Below the pieces are notes generated by a model. That model worked only from the letters and a program-made list of their open reading frames with translations, was not told the origin of the DNA and did not search any database. Below are positions 9,024 to 18,292 of a stretch of 43,412 nt of DNA, piece by piece. Positions within the stretch are counted from its first letter, which is position 1, and each line of letters starts with the position of its first letter. The position numbers and the translations under genes are program-made. The DNA is from Gammaproteobacteria bacterium (lineage in GTDB: Bacteria; Pseudomonadota; Gammaproteobacteria; Enterobacterales; GCA-2746155), in the NCBI GenBank assembly GCA_002746155.1, contig NVWF01000001.1, positions 283,640 to 327,051 of the forward strand, given 5' to 3'.

Positions 9024-10760
9024 ATGACAAATCCTGAGGCCACAACTACTAGCTTGAAAGTCCAAATTGGAAGTTATTCGATAAAAGGCTTGAAGGAGCA
9101 GAATGAAGATTTTGTCTCTAGCTTCATTCCAGACGATCCATTGCAACTTGAAATAAAAGGTATAGCAGTTGCCTTGGCCGATGGAGTAAGCAGTGCTGAG
9201 GCAGGAAAAGAGGCAAGTAAAACCGCCGCGGAAAACTTTATTGAAGACTACTTTCAAACGCCCGATACTTGGTCAGTTAGTCATGCGGGACAAAAAATTC
9301 TCACGGCTATTAATTTAAAGCTCTTCAGAAAAAGTCATGAATTTTCCAATGAAGAAAAAGGCTATCTCTGTACTTTTAGTGGTCTAGTGATCAAGTCACA
9401 AATTGCCCATGTTTTTCATGCCGGAGATAGTCGACTTTATCATTTACGAGGGGATGAATTTAAACAAATTACCCGTGATCATACGGCTATGATTGGTAAG
9501 GGTAGAAGTATTTTAGCCCGCGCTGTTGGTATGGATAGTAGCTTACAGATTGATTATTCTAAAATATCATTAAAAGAAGATGATGTTTTTTTACTGACCA
9601 CTGACGGCGTCCATGATTTTTTAAGTGAACAACAAATCATTGATATTCTGAAAGATGATACAACTGTTCAGGTAAAAGCTGAAAAACTTGTAGCCTTATC
9701 AACAGCAGCTAACAGTGATGACAACATAAGTTGCGCTGTACTGCTTGTTGATCAACTTCCAAAACAAAGCCTCAATGACTTTAACACTAAACTAACAAGG
9801 TTGCCCTTTCCTCCTGAGCTTGAAGCCGGCATGAAAATCGATGGATACTTGATAAACAAACAAATATTTGCCAGTAGTCGTAGTCAGCTATATTTGGTGG
9901 AAGAAATTGCAACGGGTCATGTGGTCATCATGAAAACTCCATCCATCAATTTTGAGAATGATACCTCCTTTATTGATAGATTTATTCAAGAAGAATGGAT
10001 CGGAAAACGAGTTGATAGTCCCTTTGTGGTAAAAACTCTCAAACAAAAAACCAAACGTAATTTTCTTTATTACCTTATGGAGTTTGTCGAAGGTGATACC
10101 TTAGAAAATTGGATGCTGAATAACCCTTTTCCAAGACCTAAAATAGCCATTAAAATTGTTGAACAAATAGCAGCTGGTCTAAAGGCTTTTCATAATCAAG
10201 AAACAATTCATCAGGATTTAAAACCTGGTAACGTGATGATTACTCAACAGGGTGATGTGAAAATCATCGACTTCGGTTCTGTTTATGTAGCTGGTGTTGC
10301 AGAGATATTCAAACCCCTTGAACACGAAGGCGCTTTGGGGACAGCATCCTATTCTGACCCTCAATATTTAATGGGTATTAATTCAGGTGTACAGGGTGAT
10401 TTATATGCCCTAGCAACGCTCGCCTATGAAATATTTACCGGCGTTTTGCCCTACGGTAAAGCTATCGAAGAATGTCAAGCTGCTCTAGATTATGACCGTT
10501 TAAGATACAGAACTGCAAATCAGTTTAATCCAGTGATACCACTTTGGTTTGACAGGGCTCTAGAGCGTGGTGTGGATTTTGACTTGCAAAAACGTTACTC
10601 AACTATTGATGAATTTTTAAAGGATTTACACACCCCTAATCCAGATTACTTATTAGATGATCCCACTTACAAGAAAGATAAAAACCAAGCGCTTTTATGG
10701 CAATTTGTTTCTGGATTTATGTTACTAACCTTTGTACTAATTTATGTTCTATTTTCCTAG
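9024..10760 (+). CDS. Bifunctional PP2C-type phosphatase / Ser-Thr protein kinase with C-terminal TM helix
   Basis: PP2C motifs (ALADGVSSAEAGKEAS, HAGDSRLYHL, LLTTDGVHDFL, DDNISCAVL), then kinase motifs (VVIMK, HQDLKPGNVMI, IIDFGS, GTASYSDPQYL), C-terminal LLWQFVSGFMLLTFVLIYVLFS. Confidence 0.92.
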   Translation: MTNPEATTTSLKVQIGSYSIKGLKEQNEDFVSSFIPDDPLQLEIKGIAVALADGVSSAEAGKEASKTAAENFIEDYFQTPDTWSVSHAGQKILTAINLKLFRKSHEFSNEEKGYLCTFSGLVIKSQIAHVFHAGDSRLYHLRGDEFKQITRDHTAMIGKGRSILARAVGMDSSLQIDYSKISLKEDDVFLLTTDGVHDFLSEQQIIDILKDDTTVQVKAEKLVALSTAANSDDNISCAVLLVDQLPKQSLNDFNTKLTRLPFPPELEAGMKIDGYLINKQIFASSRSQLYLVEEIATGHVVIMKTPSINFENDTSFIDRFIQEEWIGKRVDSPFVVKTLKQKTKRNFLYYLMEFVEGDTLENWMLNNPFPRPKIAIKIVEQIAAGLKAFHNQETIHQDLKPGNVMITQQGDVKIIDFGSVYVAGVAEIFKPLEHEGALGTASYSDPQYLMGINSGVQGDLYALATLAYEIFTGVLPYGKAIEECQAALDYDRLRYRTANQFNPVIPLWFDRALERGVDFDLQKRYSTIDEFLKDLHTPNPDYLLDDPTYKKDKNQALLWQFVSGFMLLTFVLIYVLFS

Positions 10761-10763
10761 TTA

Positions 10764-11372
10764 TTAGGTTGAAGTTAAGACTTCTCTGATCACAGGCACC
10801 ATAGAAAGAACCAGTAAGATTGCCATACTAATATTGAACAATCTCTGGTGCAGTGGATTACGAAGTAATCGTTTCAAACTCTGGCCAAAGACAAGCCACA
10901 TACCAACGGATGGGAAAGCCACCAGTAAAAAACTTAAAGCGATGTAGAGCACCTGCCAAGTCATATCAGATGTAGCACTTGTGAAGGCTGCTACAGCACC
11001 ACTAGCCATGACCCAAGCCTTGGGATTAACCCACTGGAAAGCTGCAGCTTGAATAAAGCTTAAGGGCTTAGCTTTTCCTTGATCCAACTCATTAATAGGA
11101 GACGTTGCGATCCTCCAAGAAAGATAAAGCAAATATAATATGCCAAGAATTTTTATCACCTGATGAAATAACGGATACTGCTCAAAGACCACACTAAATC
11201 CTAACCCCACCAATACCACCATCAGAGGAAATCCAAGACAAATTCCAAACAAGTGCGGTAAACTTTTTTTAATGCCAAAATTTAGACCCGAAGTCATGAT
11301 CATAATATTATTCGGGCCAGGCGTTATGGTAGCAGTCAGGGTAAAAATAAATAATGCTAAAGAATGTTCCAA
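10764..11372 (-). CDS. LysE/RhtB-family amino-acid exporter
   Basis: TPGPNNIMIMTSGLNFGIKKSLPHLFGICLGFP LysE signature. Confidence 0.9.
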   Translation of the reverse strand: MEHSLALFIFTLTATITPGPNNIMIMTSGLNFGIKKSLPHLFGICLGFPLMVVLVGLGFSVVFEQYPLFHQVIKILGILYLLYLSWRIATSPINELDQGKAKPLSFIQAAAFQWVNPKAWVMASGAVAAFTSATSDMTWQVLYIALSFLLVAFPSVGMWLVFGQSLKRLLRNPLHQRLFNISMAILLVLSMVPVIREVLTST

Positions 11373-11415
11373 TTCAATACCTTTTCTGAAGATTTATTTT
11401 TCTGCAATAGAGCCA

Positions 11416-11766
11416 TTAGAGCAGGGATAGCTGCTGCTTTTTCGTTAATGATTTAACGACTAGTTGGTAAGAATTATCAATTAGCCTTTCCACTTCCCCC
11501 TGGGGTACTGAGCCATCAAAATAGATGGTTATCCAATGACGTTTATTCATGTGATAACCTGGCGTTATAGCTGAAAAGATATCTCTTAACATCCAAGATT
11601 CTTCTGGATCGCATTTTAGATTCAAGAGCATCTTATCATCTCTATAACCCATCAATGCAAACATTTTTTTCTTCACCTTGAACACTGGCACATCATCACC
11701 AAAGGGATAATCAAGCTTTGATTCAGGCTTAGTGAGTAAATAGGCTTTTAATTTAATAAAATCCAT
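11416..11766 (-). CDS. MmcQ/YjbR family protein
   Basis: PFGDDVPVFKVKKKMFALMGYRDDKMLLNLKCDPEESWMLRDIFSAITPGYHMNKRHWITI. Start at internal MDFIKLK; the longer ORF-track start would overlap the upstream gene by about 90 bp. Confidence 0.85.
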   Translation of the reverse strand: MDFIKLKAYLLTKPESKLDYPFGDDVPVFKVKKKMFALMGYRDDKMLLNLKCDPEESWMLRDIFSAITPGYHMNKRHWITIYFDGSVPQGEVERLIDNSYQLVVKSLTKKQQLSLL

Positions 11767-12631
11767 CTTCACCTTCCGGCCGAGTTTTAAAGCGCCTATG
11801 AACCCACATATACTGTTCGGGACACTTTCTAATTTCATGCTCAATAGCTTGATTTACCTGAGTGGCATCAGCAACCTCATCACCAGAGGGAAATCCTTCA
11901 AGGGCTTTGGAATAACTTAGGACGTAGCCCGAATCGTCTGCTTTTCGATAATGACCTAGGACGACAACGGGAGAGTTACACACCTTGGCAAGCTTAGCAG
12001 TAAACTTTACCGTCGCTGCTTCTATACCAAAAAAGGGTGCAAAAACAGAGACTTTTCGTCCATAGTCCTGATCAGGCGCGTACCAAAGCACATGACCATC
12101 TTTAAGGCTCTTAATAATTTCTCGCATATTCTTGTGACTAATAACACGCTCTAAAAAGCCTTGTCGGGATTTTAGCATGACATCATTAATAAGTTGGTTT
12201 TTTTGAGGTCGATAACTGGCGTCTAGCTTTGTATTAGCGGTTACTAAAAGTCCGCCTAAATCCAAGGTTGAAAAGTGCGAACCAACTAGAATTACACCTC
12301 GTCCAAGGCTCTTTGCTGCTTCTAAGTATTCCAGTCCTTCAACGGCGATATGCTGATAGGAATATTCAGGTTTTCGAAACCATGAAACCGCTGTTTCAAT
12401 AAAACCAATAGCATTTTCAGTGAAGACTTTTCTCACTAAAATTTTCTGCTGCTCATCAGAGAGCTCGGGAAAACACAGACTAATATTTACCTCAGCAATA
12501 TGTCGCCGCCTCTTGCCAAATCGGTAAAGAAATTTTCCTAGTAGTCGACCCAATCCATATTGCATAGGTCGAGGTAACCGTACAATCAATCTAGCTAAGG
12601 TAAGCCCAAGTCTTGCATTTAAATTATTCAA
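11753..12631 (-). CDS. Lipid A biosynthesis acyltransferase (LpxL/HtrB family)
   Basis: HX4D motif GSHFSTLDLGG; YAPDQDYG; MWVHRRFKTRPEGE C-terminus. Confidence 0.88.
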   Translation of the reverse strand: MNNLNARLGLTLARLIVRLPRPMQYGLGRLLGKFLYRFGKRRRHIAEVNISLCFPELSDEQQKILVRKVFTENAIGFIETAVSWFRKPEYSYQHIAVEGLEYLEAAKSLGRGVILVGSHFSTLDLGGLLVTANTKLDASYRPQKNQLINDVMLKSRQGFLERVISHKNMREIIKSLKDGHVLWYAPDQDYGRKVSVFAPFFGIEAATVKFTAKLAKVCNSPVVVLGHYRKADDSGYVLSYSKALEGFPSGDEVADATQVNQAIEHEIRKCPEQYMWVHRRFKTRPEGEDGFY

Positions 12632-13454
12632 CTAAATTATTCCTATTAAGACTAGCAGCGTAACCTTTCTTAAGACTTATCCAATCATCATTATAAAAGT
12701 TAATCGAATTATCAAGTCCTCTTTCTTTTAAGAAAGAGCGCTCTAATCTTTTTATATTATTTCTTTGCCACATAGACTGAATCTGTCGTTTATTACACCG
12801 GTCAAAATCAATAATTGAGATGGAATCATCCTCACCGATTAAGATGTTATGAGCATTCAGATCAGCATGATAGATACCGTGTTTATGAAAATCAGCAATT
12901 GTTTTTCCAATGCTTTCCCAAGTCTCGGGGCTAAGCACATCACTTTTAAGCTTATGAACAAGGTCAATACCTGCTAACTTTTCCATTAATAAATCGGCAC
13001 TATAGGATAAACCGTTTTTTATCACCCTCGCGGCTATAGGTTTTGGTACCGGCAAATCTAATTCTATCATTTGTTGCAAAAGGCTTACTTCTCTATAGGC
13101 TCTTGTTTTAGTCAAGCCATTAAAAAAATAACGGTCATTGGACAATTTGGAAACTAGGCCACCACGATAATAATGACGAAGGGCCCAATCCATGTCGGCG
13201 GCTTTTTCTGGAGCTTTAAGAAACCAAGTAATATTACGGCCTTTTGACTGTCCAGTGATGCGATCTTTTGCTTGCCAATAGCTTGGGTCGAACCAACGTG
13301 AATTTATATCAGATAAGGTGATATTATTTATTGAAGGTAAAATTATGTAATGTCCACGCGAATCTTGATAATGAGCAACCTTGTTTTGAGAAGGTATATC
13401 CTTTGAGGAATTTGTCTGTTCTTCCTGCGCGCTTTTAGTCATATAAATGTTCAC
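12624..13454 (-). CDS. kdkA: 3-deoxy-D-manno-octulosonic acid kinase
   Basis: KdkA-like: ALRHYYRGGLVSKLSNDRYFF, GIYHADLNAHNILI, IIDFDRCNKR; LPS gene context. Confidence 0.85.
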   Translation of the reverse strand: MNIYMTKSAQEEQTNSSKDIPSQNKVAHYQDSRGHYIILPSINNITLSDINSRWFDPSYWQAKDRITGQSKGRNITWFLKAPEKAADMDWALRHYYRGGLVSKLSNDRYFFNGLTKTRAYREVSLLQQMIELDLPVPKPIAARVIKNGLSYSADLLMEKLAGIDLVHKLKSDVLSPETWESIGKTIADFHKHGIYHADLNAHNILIGEDDSISIIDFDRCNKRQIQSMWQRNNIKRLERSFLKERGLDNSINFYNDDWISLKKGYAASLNRNNLVE

Positions 13455-13594
13455 TACTCAATGAGCTTTTATCTTAACATTATTTGACGACTTGTTAACA
13501 ATTAACAGTTAACAAGCAATCACTAGAGCTGATCTTAGTTTTACTTTAGAATAAAGATTAAATTAACCCAAGCTATAAAACTAAAAGTATTATT

Positions 13595-14638
13595 TTGACT
13601 ACAATTGCCCAGCCTAAATCAATTTGTATTCTACGCCTGTCCGCTATTGGTGACGTTTGTCATGCCATAGCTAGTGTACAGGCAATACAAAAACAATGGC
13701 CTGATACCAAGGTAACCTGGATTATCGGCAAAATAGAAGCCCAGTTGGTTAGCGGATTAGCTGGCATTGAATTTGTGGTCTTTGATAAAAAATCAGGCAT
13801 CAAAGCCTATCAAAACCTATGGAGAGCATTGAAAGGGCGACGTTTTGATATTTTACTGCATATGCAAGTAGCCATTCGAGCGAGTTTAGCGACCCTCTGT
13901 ATAAGGGCTAATGAAAAATGGGGATTTGATCGTTCCCGAGCCAAGGAAGGTCAGTGGCTTTTCACCAACCGAAAAATCACACCCCAAGAACAACCCCATG
14001 TAGCTGAAGGGTTTTGGGCATTTACTCAGGCCATAGGAGTGGAACAGGGCAAAAAGCCAAGCTGGAACATGGCTATTGAACCCGAAGTGCTAAAATGGAG
14101 AAACAAGCTACTCGATATATCCAAACCCTATATCGTCATCTCACCTGCCGCTAGTAAGCTTCAAAGAAATTGGATAACCGAACGTTATGCAGCTATAGCA
14201 GACTATGCAGCAAGTAAAAATTATAGGGTAATCATCTCAGGTGGGCCCACAGTTATGGAACAACAGTTAGCTGAATCAATCAACCATCTAAGTAACTGTT
14301 CAATTATGAATCTAGTCGCAAAAACTACTCTTCCTCAACTTTTGGCTGTACTTGAAGGTGCGAAGTTGGTCATAGCGCCAGATTCAGGACCGGCACACAT
14401 GGCGACTATAGTTGGGACCCCAGTTATAGGCCTCTATGCCCATAGTAACCCTAAACGCACCGGCCCTTACCTTTCTTACGACACAACTGTTTCAGTTTAT
14501 GAGGAACTAGTTGTTAAACAAACAGTCAAATCAATTAAGGATAATCCTTGGGGGAAAAGAGTTAAGGGTGATCATTTAATGAAGTTAATTTCCATTGAGG
14601 ATGTAATTTCAGCTTTTGATCGTATAATTGCACGCTGA
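13595..14638 (+). CDS. Glycosyltransferase family 9 (LPS heptosyltransferase-like)
   Basis: ILRLSAIGDVCHAIASVQAIQKQWP; PAASKLQRNWITERYA; IAPDSGPAHMATIVGTPVIGLYAHSNPKRTGP. Confidence 0.88.
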   Translation: MTTIAQPKSICILRLSAIGDVCHAIASVQAIQKQWPDTKVTWIIGKIEAQLVSGLAGIEFVVFDKKSGIKAYQNLWRALKGRRFDILLHMQVAIRASLATLCIRANEKWGFDRSRAKEGQWLFTNRKITPQEQPHVAEGFWAFTQAIGVEQGKKPSWNMAIEPEVLKWRNKLLDISKPYIVISPAASKLQRNWITERYAAIADYAASKNYRVIISGGPTVMEQQLAESINHLSNCSIMNLVAKTTLPQLLAVLEGAKLVIAPDSGPAHMATIVGTPVIGLYAHSNPKRTGPYLSYDTTVSVYEELVVKQTVKSIKDNPWGKRVKGDHLMKLISIEDVISAFDRIIAR

Positions 14639-14684
14639 TTTACTCCACTCATTTACTCTGCCCATTTATCAATTTAGGTGCTTA

Positions 14685-15449
14685 ATGCAAAAAACTTTCA
14701 AACTAATAATCCTACTGTTTACATTATTAAACATGAGTCTTCTTGCTGAAGAACAGACAGTGGCTAAAAAAATAAGCGCTTTTACTGCAAAATATGATCT
14801 ATTAAAAAAATCTGACTCCGTGGGCGAAGCCCTTCGAAGATTAGAATACCTAGATGATGGTTCAATAAAATACAGTTACAAGACTAAGGCCAGCTTGTTT
14901 ATTTTTACCGATACTCGTGAAGAAACATCCCTCGTTCAAATCAAAGAAAATACGGTTATACCCAGTCATTATTTGTTTCAACGTAAAGGTACTGGCAGGG
15001 ATAAAAAATATGAGTGGACTTATGACCTAGACAAGAATACCGCAGTGGATCTAAAAAAGGCTAAACAGATCAACATTGAATTTCCCCAGAGGATCCAAGA
15101 TAAACTTAGCTATCAATTACAGCTTCAACTTGATCTTATCAAAGATCCCACTAAGAAAGAGTATAGTTTTCCTGTGATAAGCACCGGCGGTTCTATTAAG
15201 GATTATAGCTTTACGAATGAAGGTGAGGAGGAATTAGTGCTACCTTATGGAACTATCAAAACCATAAAGTTGAAACGTGAGGTAGTTGATAAAGAAAAAA
15301 TAACTTATGCTTGGTTTGCACCAGAACTCAATTATTTAATGGTTAAGCTCTATCAGATAAAAGACGGAAAACCCCAATTTACTGCTGATCTTAAGATAGT
15401 TGAACAAGATGAAGTATCAACAGAGCAGGCGTCTCAAGCTACACATTAG
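14685..15449 (+). CDS. DUF3108 domain-containing periplasmic protein
   Basis: Signal peptide MQKTFKLIILLFTLLNMSLLAEE; AKYDLLKKSDSVGEALRRLEYLDDGSIKYSYKTKASLF ... YAWFAPELNYLMVKLYQIKDGK. Start chosen at internal ATG. Confidence 0.75.
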   Translation: MQKTFKLIILLFTLLNMSLLAEEQTVAKKISAFTAKYDLLKKSDSVGEALRRLEYLDDGSIKYSYKTKASLFIFTDTREETSLVQIKENTVIPSHYLFQRKGTGRDKKYEWTYDLDKNTAVDLKKAKQINIEFPQRIQDKLSYQLQLQLDLIKDPTKKEYSFPVISTGGSIKDYSFTNEGEEELVLPYGTIKTIKLKREVVDKEKITYAWFAPELNYLMVKLYQIKDGKPQFTADLKIVEQDEVSTEQASQATH

Positions 15450-15816
15450 CTTTCCAAATGCCCAGCGTAAAAGCTAGCCAACCAATTAGAAAAGCAACGC
15501 CACCTAAAGGCGTAATCATGCCTAAGGATTTTATTCCTGTTATAGCCAAGGCATAGAGGGAACCTGAAAATAACACCATGCCAATTATCATGGCCCAACC
15601 AGCAATGTTTAAATATTGCGTTTTTGGTTTAATGGTTAACACCAGTGCAATCAGAATTAAGGCTAGTGAATGAAAAAATTGATACTCAACTGCCGTCTTA
15701 AAGGTTACTAAAAGTTGAGCAGTCAACTGTGCCTTTAGGCCATGGGCTGCAAAGGCGCCTAAGGCAACACTAAAAAATCCTCCCAGAGTGCCTGTCATGA
15801 AAAATAGTTTGGTCAT
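15439..15816 (-). CDS. DUF423 family membrane protein
   Basis: GALGGFFSVALGAFAAHGLKAQL-type N-terminus, four hydrophobic segments, PLGGVAFLIGWL. Confidence 0.88.
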   Translation of the reverse strand: MTKLFFMTGTLGGFFSVALGAFAAHGLKAQLTAQLLVTFKTAVEYQFFHSLALILIALVLTIKPKTQYLNIAGWAMIIGMVLFSGSLYALAITGIKSLGMITPLGGVAFLIGWLAFTLGIWKANV

Positions 15817-15851
15817 ACTAGTATTCCTATACCGTCATTTCTATTCTGTAA

Positions 15852-16241
15852 TTAGTTGTCTTCCAGACCTTCGATAATGGGACAGCCATCTTCGCTTGCT
15901 GAACATAAATTAACCAGTAACTCTAATTCATTTCTCAGTACATTTAATTCTTTCAGATGGCTCTCAATGTCAGCTAATTTTTCTCCAGCGAGTTGCCTAA
16001 CTGCTGGTTTAGCCTGTTGAGGTGATTCTCTAAAACTAAGTAACTGACCAATTTCTTTAAGACTAAATCCCATGCGTTTAGAACGTCTGATGAACTTAAG
16101 TCGAGAAATATCTTTATCATAATAAATCCTTAAACCGGAAGTACTACGTGAAATGGTTGGTAACAGCTGAATTTTTTCGTAATATCGCAATGTATCTGCA
16201 CTGATGTTAAGTTGCTTAGTCACTCCGCCGATTTGGTACAT
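15852..16241 (-). CDS. MerR-family heavy-metal-responsive regulator
   Basis: N-terminal HTH YQIGGVTKQLNISADTLRYYEKIQLLP, C-terminal Cys loop NLCSASEDGCPIIEGLE. Confidence 0.88.
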   Translation of the reverse strand: MYQIGGVTKQLNISADTLRYYEKIQLLPTISRSTSGLRIYYDKDISRLKFIRRSKRMGFSLKEIGQLLSFRESPQQAKPAVRQLAGEKLADIESHLKELNVLRNELELLVNLCSASEDGCPIIEGLEDN

Positions 16242-16266
16242 TCTTAATATCCTTAAAACTCTCTCA

Positions 16267-16536
16267 TTAGATTGCCAAACGCTTTTGTAATTCTACTTTT
16301 AGTCGCTTCGATGAAGGCATGCCTGTAAAAATCAGTTTACCATCAATGACAATGGAAGGAGTTCTCAAAACAGCTAAAGAAACGACATAGTCAAACTCTT
16401 CAAGCACATCGATTTCTCGATATTGAATTCGGTCGTTATCCAACTCCTCTACCAAATTTCGTAGTTGCTTTTTAGCAATGCTGCAACGATTACATACTGA
16501 TGCTGAAATGAGTTCAATCACGATCGCCGTTGACAT
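16267..16536 (-). CDS. Small thioredoxin/glutaredoxin-fold protein with CNRC motif
   Basis: IELISASVCNRCSIAKKQLRNLVEEL...LRTPSIVIDGKLIFTGMPS: CxxC plus cis-Pro (TPS). Confidence 0.8.
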   Translation of the reverse strand: MSTAIVIELISASVCNRCSIAKKQLRNLVEELDNDRIQYREIDVLEEFDYVVSLAVLRTPSIVIDGKLIFTGMPSSKRLKVELQKRLAI

Positions 16537-16588
16537 GGATGTTATCTACTCCATTCTAGATGATTGATGAGCCACCTAATCAATCGCT

Positions 16589-17470
16589 CTAAAAATTGAT
16601 TCGAAAACCAGTGGTGAATATATAGTCTGTTTCCAGCGCGCTTCCATGGAGATTTTGCACCACTGGCAATTGAACCGCCGCCTCCAAAATATATTCAGTG
16701 GTGACATATTGAATACCTGGTGTCAAATACAACGTCGTCCCACCAGAATTAGCATCGCTGATTCCTGAAATCTGGTTATTATCTTGATTGACCCAGTTCA
16801 CTTCCAATACGCCGTATACAAAACGGCGGGTGTCCTCATTGAGCGCTGACAAACGATATTGCAATGAAAGATCAGCGCGAACTTCATCACCACCTCTAAA
16901 ATCCTTAGCGCGGCCCTTTTTATTGGCACTGAGTTGTGCGTCAATTTGGTAATTCAACCTTTGATAGGTCATGACCACACCACCAAAAGTGTCCCAGGCT
17001 CCGGTGCCAGATTGCAATGGAATGGGTAGCAAACCCAAACTATCACGCTGATTGTCCCCGCCCGTTGGTGCTTTAATCCCAGCAAAACCCGCTACACGAA
17101 AGGTTTTACTACGCCCGTCGTGCTGCAAGAAGGTATAGCGGCCAAATAGTTTAATATCACCAAAACCTTCACTAGAGCGGGAGAACCGCTGTCCACTCGG
17201 TGTTATATCCAGAGTTTTGTTGAAATAAGGCATAGCGGCAAACAAAGCCAATTTGGGCGTGACACCATAACCTAATACCGACACTAACCCATTGACTTCC
17301 AAGTCTCTATTCGCGCTAGTGTTATCTTCATCAAAACGACGAACAATGAGTTGTTCACGATTAATAAAGGCACCCTTAGCAACTGGCAGTGCAGTATTAA
17401 AAGTAATCGGCGCTGCATAAACTGTGCTAGATAACGCTATGAAAAAGGTTAGGATTATTCGTTTCATCAT
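16589..17470 (-). CDS. Outer-membrane transporter-like beta-barrel protein (Phenol_MetA_deg-like)
   Basis: Signal peptide, beta-rich, ends ...DYIFTTGFRINF (OMP-type C-terminal Phe). Confidence 0.7.
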   Translation of the reverse strand: MMKRIILTFFIALSSTVYAAPITFNTALPVAKGAFINREQLIVRRFDEDNTSANRDLEVNGLVSVLGYGVTPKLALFAAMPYFNKTLDITPSGQRFSRSSEGFGDIKLFGRYTFLQHDGRSKTFRVAGFAGIKAPTGGDNQRDSLGLLPIPLQSGTGAWDTFGGVVMTYQRLNYQIDAQLSANKKGRAKDFRGGDEVRADLSLQYRLSALNEDTRRFVYGVLEVNWVNQDNNQISGISDANSGGTTLYLTPGIQYVTTEYILEAAVQLPVVQNLHGSALETDYIFTTGFRINF

Positions 17471-17772
17471 TTTTTAGCCGGGTCATAAACATCGAAGGAC
17501 CTCAAAGTAAATCCGGCGTCGGTAATTTCCTGTCTGACTATTTTCTCTGAAAGAGTTTTACCATCGGCGACAAACACCTTGACCACACCCTCTTTAAGGT
17601 TAATTTTGACTTTTAGCACACCATCGAGTTTACTGAGTTTTTTCTCAATATTGTATTCACAAAACGGACAAACTAAACCATCGACCTGTAATTGATAGTG
17701 AGTTTCAGCGGCTAAGACCCCATGACTGAAAAGTAATACGGCCAAAACAGTTGTAATTAATTTTTTCATCAT
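17467..17772 (-). CDS. Periplasmic heavy-metal-associated (MerP-like) protein
   Basis: Signal peptide; YQLQVDGLVCPFCEYNIEKKLSKLDGVLKVKINLKEGVVKVFV HMA fold with CPFC. Confidence 0.85.
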   Translation of the reverse strand: MMKKLITTVLAVLLFSHGVLAAETHYQLQVDGLVCPFCEYNIEKKLSKLDGVLKVKINLKEGVVKVFVADGKTLSEKIVRQEITDAGFTLRSFDVYDPAKK

Positions 17773-17781
17773 TATTCTCCT

Positions 17782-18216
17782 TTATCCTTCGAGCCAAATC
17801 TGCAACGGCAATGCGAGAAAAGCCGCGAAAAAACCAATGCACCACAAAACCACTGAGAACCAAACAAGGCGTCGATTCCAGAGCTGGGTTTTATTACAAA
17901 AAATGCCTAATTCAGGGTCGACAGGACAGCTGCGGCCAGGTCGATACATCATCCAAGCTGAAAGTAGCAATAACCCACCAGATATTCCAAACACCAAAGA
18001 TTTGTGCTCACTTAGAGTCACAAGAAACGGAAAATTACTCACCATGGATGCGACTGTAGCCCCCATGCCAAGTGTGACTAGAGCAATAGGTATGGCACAA
18101 CACACTAGTGTGCCGGTTGTGGTAAATAACACCAACAAGGTCAAACTGGTTTCTTTTTTTGCATTCTTGGCACTTGATTGAACAGCTTTTAAAGTTGCTG
18201 TGGTTTGAGTTGACAT
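17782..18216 (-). CDS. MerT-like mercuric/metal ion transporter
   Basis: TM1 vicinal Cys (GTLVCCAIPIALVTLGMGATVASMVSNFPFLVTLSEHKSLVF), RSCPVDPELGIFCNKTQLWNRRLVW loop, four hydrophobic segments. Confidence 0.82.
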   Translation of the reverse strand: MSTQTTATLKAVQSSAKNAKKETSLTLLVLFTTTGTLVCCAIPIALVTLGMGATVASMVSNFPFLVTLSEHKSLVFGISGGLLLLSAWMMYRPGRSCPVDPELGIFCNKTQLWNRRLVWFSVVLWCIGFFAAFLALPLQIWLEG

Positions 18217-18261
18217 AGACTATACCTTATTTCTACGCTTGTTTAACACTGACTAACTAAC

Positions 18262-18292
18262 AGCTTACTCGCTTGAGCCAACTCCATGTCAA
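18262..18292 (-). promoter_or_regulatory. Candidate MerR-type promoter (19-bp spacer) for the MerT/P operon
   Basis: Minus strand TTGACA-19 bp-TAAGCT; the dyad in the spacer is weak. Confidence 0.4.

Noticed and set aside
17811-18181. Two overlapping plus-strand ORFs
   Set aside because: Antisense to the MerT-like gene, which has convincing motifs.
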